Source: Pomacea canaliculata
Taxonomy: Eukaryota > Mollusca > Gastropoda > Architaenioglossa > Ampullariidae
DNA: 64,000 bases
Direction: 5' to 3'
Assembly (NCBI RefSeq): GCF_003073045.1
Contig: NC_037590.1
Location: 28,608,449-28,672,448, forward strand
A program made the translations under genes and the position numbers. A model generated the notes under the pieces. It was not told the origin of the DNA and did no database searches. It saw only the letters and a list, made by a program, of their open reading frames with translations. Below are positions 25,868 to 37,299 of the stretch, one piece after another (the stretch's first letter is position 1; every line of letters starts with the position of its first letter).

Positions 25868-26301
25868 TTGATTTATGTCACATGCGTTTAGAGATTGCAT
25901 ATAAATTTAAGAGCTGTTGTTGCTAGATTTAATTTCCGGTCGATTAGTATAAGAAACTATACGATTGACAATACATAATGACACAAGCAGTATACAAAAA
26001 TTAAGACATAAGCAGAATATTTTAACTCATGTAATGAAGTTTAACGTATGCTTACTCTCACAATACCGTCGTGCACTCCGCGTTGTCTTGTAAGATGTTA
26101 GAGTTGCCTCCCTTCGTATGACTGTCTGACAATAAATCGATGAAACCTAACTTTTAAAAAACATATATACTTTTATTAACTAAACTTTTTATACATTATA
26201 TAAGGTAGAAGAAATAATACTTCGAATTTACTTGAAGAGTTTTAATTTTGTGGGTATTTTTCTGTCGTGCTGCAGAATACATCGGGTACTGACGATCCAT
26301 C
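25868..26301. promoter_or_regulatory. Likely shared THUMPD1/POLDIP3 promoter region
   Basis: The two genes diverge, with start codons 892 bp apart, and the MITE takes up much of that gap. The remaining DNA between the MITE and the POLDIP3 ATG should hold both transcription starts. No TATA box or distinctive factor site was seen with confidence. Confidence 0.4.
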
Positions 26302-29300
26302 ATGGCGGACCTATCTTTGGATGAAATTATAGCAGCAAAAGGACAGAATTTCAGAGTACAATTTCAGTAGGTATCTCCGAGATTTTATTGTATTTGGACA
26401 GTATTCAGTTATTTATTTGCAATGTACACTTCAGATTTTGCACTGTTTCTGTGACTGCTAATACCATATTTTTCCACAAACGCGTTGAATTCACGTATAA
26501 CATTAATTCATGAATATGTCTTGGGAATTGTGCAAATAACAATGTGAATTTTTATGTAAAGCGTTTCACATTTTGAAATGTATAAACACTTAGTTTAAAT
26601 ATATGTTTAGTAAATGAACGGTATTGATTTAAGTGTATTATTTAAATTGTAAATTGCAATTATTTAAATCGAAAACCTCGTTCACTGCGTAGAGACAAAA
26701 TGATTTCTTACCACCTTTCCGTAATTTCAGAAATCAGAATGCACTTAAAAGGAGGTTTCAGGGCAAGACTGGAAATCAAGCAGGTCAGGGACAGAGCTCT
26801 CGGCAAGGTTTTCATCTCGGTAAACCCCGCTTTCCTGCTGGTCAGATCAAAAGAGCTTTCAGTGCACCAGCTCAACAATCGAAGGATGAAGCAAATGGAG
26901 CAGGCAGTCTGCTTCTGGGCCCAGGCAAAGGACAGATTGATGCTCGAGATATGATATCTATTAAGAGCAGAATAAAGATTTCAGATGCACGGACAAAAAT
27001 ACTTTTAAAAAGATTACAGAAAGGAAGTTTGGATGCACGAGCAAAACTGCAAACTAAATCAATGATGGCTGCTAAGATGGGGGCCATTATGACGCAGCAG
27101 GGTCCTGCACAGCAGCAGCAACACTTGCTCCAGCCAAACAAATTTTCTCAGCAACCACTACAATATCGACCACAACAGTTCCAGCAACCTTTACAAGCTC
27201 AGTTCCAGCAGTCAGCTGCATCATTTCAACAGCCTGCACCTAATTTTCGGCAGCAAAAACCACAGTTTCAACAGCCCCACACTTTCAGCAGCCCCCACGT
27301 TTCCAGCAGGCATTACATTTCCAACTCCAGAACTCTGGATTTCACCATTCTTTGCCAATCCAACAGCCTTCTATGGATTTAGACAGCGAAAACACAGTGG
27401 ATTTTACAGTAAGTTATATCAGTTACAAAATGGTTACTGGTGATCAGTATGTAAAGAATAAGGATTTGTTGGTATTACTATTAGTCTTATTTTTAATTGT
27501 AGACATTAAGCCTAATATATATATAGAGAGAGAGTGTATGTGTGAGCAAGAGAGAGACTGTCAAAAGTTTTAGCACTTTCTAATACTGAATAGTTCATTC
27601 TTAATTTTAGCACACCAGAATAATAAAAATATAGTCATCCCTCACTATGACGGCTTCAGTGTATTGCGGTTTTGTTTTAAAAAAAATGTATCTAATTCTG
27701 TATCACGGAGTTTTCGCTATGTCGCGGGAGTTTTAAACAGTTTTAAACCAAAGGTCTGAAAACCTCCAGCAACTTTAACTAGGGGTCTGAAAATTCCATC
27801 TATTTTATTAAGTGGGAAATCCTGTAATAGGTTTTAGTAAGTTGAGGCTTACTTTAGGCTAAGACATAAAAATTTTACATTATTACTACTGGTTTGTCTT
27901 ATGAAAAAGAGTTGGTTTATAATTATTATTATTGTATATAATATATTTTTGTCCATATTTTAAATGCAAACTATATAAGCAGAGAATTCTGATTTTATTT
28001 TTTAGATGTCAGTGAACCAGTCGCTTGATGGAGAGGAACCTTTGTTGACAAGAACTGTAAGTTCATACAGAGTTTTTATACGAGATCTGATATATTTAAT
28101 ACATTTAGTGCTGAGGTAAGTTTATTTAATTTAATAAAAAGATAATAATTTTAAATATGTTAGCAAAATTTTTGTTCCTTCTCTGAGTTTTGCAGCGGTC
28201 CGGTGGCGCAACGGTTAGCGCCTGTCACCAATACAGTGAAGGTTGGCTGCCCAGAGTTCATTTCTCGTCTCGGGCACGCTGTTCTTTCTCTGCACGTGGC
28301 ATCTGTTTACAGGGCTGGCTGCTTGCTGTGATATAGCCTCAGTTGCTGACACGGCGTAAAACACCACTCCCCCCCTCCCCTTCTCTGAGTTTTGGATGTA
28401 GGTCAAGACCATGCCAACATACCATATGCTTAAAAGTGTTTCATTAGCCTTTGTCATTGATGCCAGAAATACAAATTTACGTCAGTCAGCATGTAGCTTT
28501 CTTAAAGAAGTAACATATTTTATACATTTTCGATACTGCTTCCTGTTAATATATCAACTTTGAGCTTAAACTATTGACTCAGGTTGGCATTTCATTGTAG
28601 GATGAAATAGGTAGGGGTGAAATAAAGTGCTTGGACATTATGCCCCCTTGAAGCTTATAGTTTTACAATAATTTTAATAGTAGTACAAGTTTTACATATT
28701 TTTTAAAGAAACTTTGGTTTACGTTAAACTGGAAAGTCAAGGTAGGATGTGACTGTGAGCAATTTTCTGAAAAATAGTTGCGGAACCCTCTGGCTGGAGG
28801 AGGGACGCTAGTTGAAGATACAGGTGACAGTTTAAAGATAACTTGTTCAATTCCTGATGTCACCTTTGAGGGAAACAGGCTGACTGTGACACGTCGATTG
28901 CCACAGAACCATGAACAGGTTTAGTATTGAGATTTTGTGAATTTTTATATATATATACATGTGTTGATGCTGTGTTTGTTATGCATATACAAACAAAACC
29001 TCGGTAAATAAAATGTTCCTCTGTATTTGCCTTGTTTTTAGTTTTGACAATATGTTCTCTCATTTGTTTGCCAAAATACATATTGCAAGGTTATTATTGA
29101 TGGTTAACCAGTGTGAATTAAAAATAAAAGTCAATAATTTAAGATGAAGAGGTTTGTTCAATAACACTAAATCTGATTTAATGCACTGACAATTTTTAAG
29201 GTGATCACTTACTGGTCTGTTCTTTTCTTTGTGAGAGTTTTTCTTAGGTTTAGATTTTCTGAGTGTCTGTTCTGATGTATTTAATATTGTTGTGCTGCTT

Positions 29301-32300
29301 TATTTAAACAATATAGAATCTGTTTTAGATATCAGGTAAATGTTTAAATCCCTGTAAAAATTAATGTTTTTTTTTTTCCAGAATGTGCAACCATACGATG
29401 AGCCTGGCCAGAGAGAAAACAGCAGTATTAGTCAAGTTCCTCTTATCCAAATACGTAATGACAAATTTAAGATGCCACATGCACAAGGATCTGAAAGTGA
29501 TGCTCCTAAAACCAGAGTTGCCAAACCTTCCCCTTCCATGCCTGTGCGGACCCCTGTTCAGATGTCATCATCTGCTATTTCTCAGGCTTCAGCTTCTGGT
29601 TCAATTAGGCCAGCTATTCAGGCTGCTGTGCAGTCTTCTTCTTCAGGTGTGATCAGCAGTAACAGGTATTCTTACAGGAGTGCTACAGCTGTTACAAAGT
29701 CAGTGGAAGTGGTTCCAGGTACACAGAATAGACTGAAGCCACCTCCTGTTTCAGCACATAAAGTACCAACACAGTCAGTTTCAGTCAGAATGCAACAGTC
29801 AGGACAGCCTCTTTCAAGGTCAAAAACTGATGATACTTCCGAAACTACAAAGACTCTGTCAAGCAGGCCACCACTTACCAAAAGACTTGCACCAGCACCA
29901 TCGCAAAGTCTGTCTGTGGCAGATCGGATCAAGCCACCTTTACAAGGACAACCTGCTGGCTCAAAGGCCGGTATAAAACGGTCAGCTCCCATGTCATTGT
30001 CTGACAGGTTCTCGTCGTCTGTAGCTGGAAGTCCTATCCCTGTTATCACAGATCATGCACCTGAGAAAAAACGCAGACAAGCAGTACCGCAGTCTGTACA
30101 ATCACTGGAAGAGGAGTTTGGAGAGGACTTTGAATTAAGGGTGAGTTGGTTAACCAAAATCAGCTGGCAATGAAAGTGCAAAAGAAATATACTCTGATGT
30201 TAAGAAACATCCATTGTTTTACAGTATTAATGATTCAGTTTACTTGTTTGTGCATGACCTATATTCTATCAGTTAAATGTATGTGTAATTGTTCATGACT
30301 AGTTTTGAAAAGAGACTGACCTTGTACAAATAATTTTGAGCTTTTATATATTTATTTGTAAATTATGCTTTTAAAAATGTGGGGTAGCAGCACATCCTAA
30401 GAGTGTTATTGTGATATATCAAACAAAAATGTCAACAACAAGTACAGATTCTTACATTTTATCTCTGAGTACATCTTTGAAAGCAAAACAGAAAAGTCCC
30501 AAGACCACATTTATATTTTAATAACCTTTTTCAAAGAAGGTTTTTATTTTAACATAATCATGGAAATGAAGCTCTAAGTTATTAGATGCTTGAAGAATTC
30601 ACCACTGTCATTCACTTATCACAAAGTGTGATGTGATTTTTTGAGGGATAGGAAAACAGATTATCTGTGATGATGTCATTGAAGGTCATAGCCAGTCTAG
30701 AACATTGAAGCATTTGTAAGTGCGGCATTGTCTAAAGAACAATCCTCCTTTAGTGATGTTTCTTGACCTCAGCCTCATTCAAGAATGTATATGAGAATTA
30801 GTGCATCTCACCAATGGAACTGAGTGATTCACTTATACTTGGAGAATTTGTGTCTTGTAATAAACGAGTCCGTCATTGGAAAATAACATGGGTCCTGGAT
30901 TAGCTGTCTGTAGTTTCATCTGGTTGCTGTGCCAGAGGCCTGTCTTCCTTGGTGGTGGGGAAAAGAATAAGGGATACACTTACTTTCGTCACCACAGCAA
31001 CCAAAAAAAAAAAATCAACATTTTCTATTCTTATACCACCAGGAACAGTTTGTGGATGACAATGAGGAAGATATAGAAAATCCAGCACCTACTGTATTGA
31101 GTCCTCTTCAAGGATATCGTGTACTTGTCAGCAACTTGCATGCTAGTGTAACACAGGAAGACATCATCGTGAGTATTCAATGCGACACTGATAATATACT
31201 TTATTTTATACGAAGTATTTATTATGATCCCACATTGTAGTATGAGGAGATAAAAAGGAATGTCTTTCATGTTAATGTTTACTACTGCAAACTTATTAGC
31301 ATTAGCCTGAGAAAAAGAAAAGATATAAATTTAGAGTGTGTATTAGAAACTTGTAAAATCGAATGTGTAAACACGATAGTATTCATAACCATACAAACAG
31401 TAAGAAATGTACTGTGATTGCTAGGAGCTATTTGGTGCCATTGGGCCTTTGAAGAGAGCCAACCTTCTACAGAGAGGGCAAGCAGAAGTTGCCTTTATCC
31501 ATAAGGAGCATGCTGCCATAGCTATGAAGAAGTATCATAACCGTGAACTTGATGGTGAGTCGACAGGCTGTCAAACCAGCTTCATTCTAGAGTTTATTGT
31601 TAAGAAGAATAATGATATTGTTGTATACAAAGTGTACCTAGGCAACTTTAAAAAACTCATGGCAGTGATTTCTTGAATATAATTTTCTTTAAATCACAGT
31701 GCATTCCATTTAGGTGGGATAGATTTTGACTAAAAGACTTTAGCCCATTGGCTTACCCAATGAGAGAGTGATGTCCCCTGGCCAACTGGCTGGAAGGGGA
31801 AGAGCTCTGTCGTCTTTTTTTGTTTTATCTAACATCCTCCTGGTGTTGGACTTGTGCTTATGTATAATTTTTGATGGGCCTGCCATCGTGTGTGTAGAGT
31901 GTAGTGCCTCTTTGCTTTGATGACTGCAATTCGTCGTAATTCTTTGTCCACCTTCAGCCTTGGCGATCGGCGGCGCGGTTCAGTGAGCTTCATGTCCGTT
32001 GGATCGGTGAACTTTTTGTGTGTGCTGGGGTCATTCGTCGTTCAATAGGACTGATGTCGTCTGTTGGATGTGTTTTGTGCAGCTATGTTTGCTATAGAAT
32101 GCATTCCAGCTTATATGACATGTTTGATCTTTGGCCTGCGGACTGTGCTTGTATTGCATGTAGACGCTGACCTTTGGCTGGAGGACCGTCATTTAGTTCT
32201 GACGTCACTTTATTTTACGTCATTTTGTCATGTGTCATTTTCTCTCCTTTATGAGAGTGTCCGGGGTGTCTATGTAGAGGAAGCACCTTTGACTTTCCGG

Positions 32301-35300
32301 CAGCAGTGTCCCTTGGGACAGACGGGAGCACTGGTCCTCACATGGCAATCAACTCTCACAGCTGGCTTCAGGTCCTTAACCTGGCTACACCCCGGTAACC
32401 GCTTCTGCTGGCGGGCCAAACGCTGTGAGGGGCTGACGTGTTATTATGCACGTCAATACAAATACTTGGAGAGGAGATGGGCGCCACCAAGTTCGCCAAA
32501 GCCCACTGAAAGGACTTATGGTAGCAAAACAGAATAGAAGCAACATGCCGGATCGGTCGAGGCCCGGATCACCAACGACCGCGCACCCCTCTGGTGGTCT
32601 CCAGGGAGGGGGCGACAAGTGTGATACTGGAACCAAGTCTACACCCAAGTCTACAATTAAGCTGCCTACACAAGGGACTACTATTGGAACATGGAATGTT
32701 CGCACACTCTTTCAATGCGGCAAAGTGAAAGAACTCACACACGAGTTACAGCGTTACCGCTGGGACATAGTGGGACTTGCAGAAGTCCGATGGACTGGTT
32801 TCGGGGAGTCAACTACAGATGAAGGCCACAAGCTCTGGTTCAGCGGAGACGAAATCAAGCATGAACGTGGTGTCGCTTTCATTGTCAGGAAGGAGGTGGC
32901 TGGAACTGTCATCAGCTGCACTCCAGTCTCTAGCAGACTTATCTCCATCCGAATCTCTGCTCGACCGCACAACATCACCATTATACAAGTGTACGCCCCA
33001 ACATCAGAACACGAAGATGAAGAGGTTGAGGAATTCTACGAGGAGCTGGACAACATCATCAAGAAAACTCCGAAGAAAGACATCTTGCTTGTCCTTGGCG
33101 ACTGGAATGCTACGATCGGCCCTGACGCTTACCAACAATGGGCAGGAACAGTCGGCAAGTTTGGCCTAGGCAACACCAACGCAAGAGGCCTACGGCTACT
33201 AGAATTCGCTCAGAGTCACCGTCTCACCATTGCCAATACCCTCCACCCGCACAAGAAGTCAAGAACTGTAACGTGGCATTCGCCGGGAGGTCTGGTCCAT
33301 AACCAGATTGACTTCATCTTGCTGCCTCAGCGTTTCAAATCAAGCATCAACAAAGCACAAACGAGGTCCTTTCCTGGCGCTGACATAGGCAGCGACCACA
33401 ACCTCGTCCTCACTAGCCTCAAGTTGAAACTGAAGTTGAGACGTGACAACAATAAGAGCCCTCGCATTCCGATTCAACCTTGAAGAAGCTCAAAGATCCG
33501 GACACAGAGAGGATCTTCCAGGCCCAGGTGGGGGCAAATTTGCAGCCCTGGCTACTATAGACTGCGACATAGACGCCCTTGCTGGAAGTATCAAAGAGGT
33601 GCTACTCTCTACTGCAGACGAAGTGCTGGGAAGCAAAGGAAGCGCAAACAACCCTGGGTGACAGACGACATCCTTGATCTTTGCGACGAAAGGAGAGCCT
33701 TGAAGAGAGGGAGAGGTCGAGACCCGACGTCAGCAGACAAGTACAGACTTGTCAAACCAGCAGATCAGAACAAGGATGAAGGAGGCAAAAGAAGATTGGA
33801 TCGAAGACCAGTGTTGCAGCGTGGAAATAGGCATGGCAAGCGGAGACAGCAAGAAGGCATATGAAACACTGAAGGCCCTCACCAAGACTCAGCAGCGACC
33901 AGCCACAGTCATCGAAGACAGCGCCGGACAGCTCCTTACGGAAAACGCTGCTGTACTAAGTCGTTGGACTGAATATTGCCAAGACTTGTACAACTACAAG
34001 ATCGAGCAGACACCAGCATTCTCCAGCATCACCAGACTGGGACAAGAGAGGCTGAAGACCTGCCAGTCCTCACTGATGAGGTGAGAGAAGCTATGCACAG
34101 TCTGAAGGGAGGAAAGTCACCTGGTGTGGACAACGTACCTGCTGAGCTGCTGAAGCATGGAGGAGACGCAACAACCAAGGCCTTCACCACACTGTGTCAA
34201 AAGATTTGGAAGAAAAGAAATGGCCAAAAGAATGGGCTCAGTCTATCATCATCCCACTCCCCAAGAAAGGGAAACCTGAGGCAGTGCCAGAACTACAGAA
34301 CCATCAGTCTGATAAGTCACCCAAGCAAAGTAATGCTCAGAATCATCCTCAACCGCTTAAACCTATTGCAGAGGAACTGCTGGCAGAAGAACAGGCTGGC
34401 TTCAGGGCTGGAAGAAGCACGGTAGAACAGATCTTTAACTGCCGTGTTATGATAGAAAAACACCTGGAGCATCAGCGTCAACTATACCATAACTTCATCG
34501 ATTTCAAAAAAGCTTTTGATCGTGTCTGGCACGATGGACTCTGGCAGTCATGAGATCATTCAACATAGAGGAGGGACTGATCCAGATGGTAGCAGCACTC
34601 TACAAGAACGCCTCCAGCGCGGTACTACTCAACAACCACTAGGCGAGTTCTTTGCGATGACGATCGGGTCCGTCAAGGGTGCCTACTCTCTCCCATCCTT
34701 TTTAACATCTTTCCTTGAAAAATCATGCAAGACACCCTCCACAACCACCTTACCTCAATCTCCATTGGTGGCAGACCCCTGTGCAACCTCCGCTTTGCAG
34801 ATGACATTGACCTCATGGCAGGCAGTAACAACGAACTTCAGGATTTGACGGACAGACTCTCCAGGCGAGCGGGGGCCTATGGCATGGAAATAAGCTCAGA
34901 AAAAAGCAAAGTAATGATTATTTCCACCACCGACAGCAGCAGCAACATCGTCATGAACGGCCAGAAACTGGAGGAGGTCAACAGCTTCAAGTACTTGGGT
35001 GCCACCCTGACTAGAGATGGTTGCTGTACAGCAGAGATCCGTATCAGGATTGGTATGGCAACATCCGCAATGTCCAGGCTGGATAGGATCTGGCGAAGCA
35101 ACTCAATCAGCTTCAGTACCAAGCACAGGCTGTACAAGTCCCTCGTAGTGTCAATCCTACTCTACGGCTGCGAGACTTGGACGCTGCTTGCCGCAACGGA
35201 AAAGAAGCTCCAGGCCTTTGAGAACAAGTGCTTGAGAAAGCTGCTCCGCATCTCGTACCGCGAACACAAGACCAACGCGTACGTACGGAGCACCGTAACC

Positions 35301-37299
35301 TCCCTCGTGGGCCCACATGAGCCCCTTCTGGCAACAGTGAAGCGGCGCAAGCTCGCCTGGTTCGGTCACGTCACCCGCCACAACACCCTGTCCAAGACGA
35401 TCCTACAAGGAACCCTCGAAGGGAGCCGTCGTCGTGGTCGTCCGAGGAAAAGCTGGGTCACCAACATTAAAGAATGGACCGAACGCGAGATGCCAGACCT
35501 GCTCTCATCTGCTCAAGACAGGACCGGGTGGAAAATTCTGTCTGTTGCTGCTGCCGGACGGTCCCCCCTACGCCCGGACCGGGCATGGGACTGACCTGAC
35601 CTGACCTGACTTACCCAATTATAAAAAGTATCGTTTAAAGATTTTTAAAAAAAATTATCTTTCCTTTGGTGACAGAAATATTTCTCTGTATTTTGGAATG
35701 AATAATTCATATTAGAGAAAAGTATACTAAATAAATAACGCAGCATTAAAAAGTAGCATTTATTAACTCATGTAGGTCCTAACAATGGCTCTCCAGGAAT
35801 TTACCTAGTATACCTTGACTTCTCTGGACAGATTGTGAGGTACTTAAACCTGAGCAGTTTTGGTAGCTAGTGTCACATCACATTTTATGATTTTACACAA
35901 AAAGAAAAATAATGATGTCCCTTTGCCTAATTGGCTTGAGAGGACTACTCTCAGTTGTCTCATACGTGGATCTGCTGTCCACAAACTATGCTTTCTGTTG
36001 TGCCATTTACCTATATTTTGGATTGTTTTTCTGTGTCTTGGCCAGGTCCTTTCATCATTTTTGTCCACTCATGGTTTCTGCTGCCTATTCTTAATCTCCA
36101 TCTTGTCTGAAGTTTTCAGTTTACAGGATTACTTGTCTCTATTTCACTGCCAGCTCAACTTTTTCTTATGTATGGGCCATGTACTTCATTACTTTATTTT
36201 GGAGTGATTAGATTTTGAATCTGTACATAACAACAGTGTCAGGGGAACTTATGAAATGTTTGTGAGTACATTTAGCCTACTTTAAAGTGGGAAATATGCT
36301 ACGCAAATCTAGTCACCATAATTATTATTATTAAATCAAAGAATGTTGAATGCAGCACACCAGTTACTGAACAGATTATCCCACAAGATACCACAGGGGC
36401 AGTGCTAAAAAGCATGGTATTCAGTTCCACTCTCTCTTTTAACAAGTGATCCAGCTAAGCAGAACCTGCTGTATGTTAGATTGTTAAATTTTTCATTTTT
36501 GTTTTTATCTTGATGACGTTATAAATGTGTATTGTTTGCAATTCAGGCCAGCCCATGTTTGTAAAAGTGGTAACACCTTTAAATGCTAAAGTCCTGAAAA
36601 TTCCTGCTGTGGAGGAAAGTTCTACAGCAGGGCTTCCGGCTTCACTCAGGTGTGTAGTAACTTTTTTTTTATTTTTTTAAAACTGGGTTTTCTGATAAGC
36701 ATGAAAAGGTATAGGGTTTACATGTGCATGGTTTGAAAAGATGCCTAAAACAAAACAACAGATAATATAATGATGGAAACAAGGTTTCACTTGCAAAATT
36801 TAAAAGCATGTGTTCCAGGTAAAAAGGCTTTAAGTACTTATCCACTGAATAAACGCTTCATTCCAGTTGTTAAAACTATATTATGAATGCTTTATTCCAA
36901 GACATAAATCATTAATTAAAATTAAGGTTCATTATTTTTCCCCTTTAAAATGTGCATTTTTTCATATTTTGGTGGTGGTTTTTGATGTCTACGGGAAAGA
37001 AAAATATACTTTTTGAATAATGACTACCAATTTCACTTTTGCTTGTAAATTTAGAGAGTAGCACAATTTTTAGTGTCACTTTTTAAAATAAAATTTAGTA
37101 CCAAAAAAAGGAGTGTCCAATAGTGCAGAATAAATAAGCAAAATACAGATGTTAAATGAGCACTTTTTTTCCTTTCAGAACAAGCAAGAAACCAACAGAA
37201 ACTTCAGTACCACTTGAGATTCCCCTCATCCACAAAGCTTTGTTCAAGACTGGGAGTCCATCCACTTCAAAATCTGTGCGTTTCACTGTCAAAATCTGA
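26302..37299 (+). CDS. POLDIP3: POLDIP3/SKAR-like RRM protein, one apparent 1-nt frameshift
   Basis: Nuclear RNA-binding adaptor (SKAR), an S6K1 substrate linked to the exon-junction complex and mRNA export in mammals. Exons (+): 26302-26366, 26731-27408, 28006-28056, 28778-28918, 29382-30140, 31043-31168, 31425-31554, 36547-36649, 37179-37299; 724 aa if one base is supplied. The start MADLSLDEIIAAKG matches human MADISLDELI. The RRM is split over three exons: YRVLVSNLHASVTQEDI, ELFGAIGPLKRANLL...AEVAFIHKEHAAIA, then QPMFVKVV. The C-terminus IHKALFKT...VRFTVKI matches the family end. Exon 2 encodes a Q-rich segment (QFQQP repeats); the Q/P pattern changes frame at the C run 27275-27278. The protein is longer than the 421-aa human one through a Ser/Pro-rich linker. 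The intron 31555-36546 contains the RTE LINE. Confidence 0.9.
27628..27760. mobile_element. Possible single-ended pogo/mariner-type fragment
   Basis: TATAGTCATCCCTCACTATG followed by GCGG/CGCGG-type words resembles the end of Tigger-like elements (CAGTGGTCCCTCGCTA...). No matching second terminus was found, so this is tentative. It lies in POLDIP3 intron 2. Confidence 0.3.
28193..28378 (+). mobile_element. tRNA-derived SINE, family A, copy 2
   Basis: Begins CAGCGGTCCGGTGGCGCAAC and carries the A-box region (TGGCGCAACGGTTAGCG) and a B-box-like AGTTCATTTC. It is flanked by a perfect 16-bp target-site duplication CCTTCTCTGAGTTTTG (28177-28192 and 28379-28394), giving exactly 186 bp, the same length as copy 1. 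It lies in POLDIP3 intron 3. Confidence 0.88.
31762..35609 (+). mobile_element. RTE-clade (BovB-like) LINE, near full length, degraded
   Basis: A 3.85-kb non-LTR retrotransposon in a POLDIP3 intron, flanked by the 10-bp direct repeat CTTACCCAAT (31752-31761 and 35610-35619). It ends in the pentamer repeat (CTGAC)4 at 35591-35610, as RTE elements usually do. The apurinic endonuclease domain (about 32680-33470) is intact in one frame: TIGTWNVRTL, LAEVRWTG, QVYAPTSE, LGDWNA, GSDHNLV. The reverse transcriptase is spread over several frames (GGKSPGVDNVPAELL, IIIPLPKKGKP, AGFRAGRSTVEQI, FIDFKKAFDRVW), with FADDIDLMAG and the C-terminal RRKLAWFGHVTRH...RGRPRKSW part in one long frame 34725-35594. 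At least six frame changes separate these pieces, so it is not autonomous; some may be assembly errors like those in host genes. The product would be an endonuclease/reverse transcriptase. Confidence 0.93.

Noticed and set aside
29672-30049. 125-codon minus-strand frame
   Set aside because: Shadow of the long POLDIP3 exon, whose plus-strand frame continues through splice sites.
32064-32537. Open frame of 157 codons upstream of the LINE endonuclease
   Set aside because: Lies in the LINE 5' region and shows no recognisable ORF1 domain, so it is not called as a separate gene.
35113-35381. Several minus-strand frames of 60-75 codons
   Set aside because: Antisense shadows of the LINE reverse-transcriptase C-terminal region.
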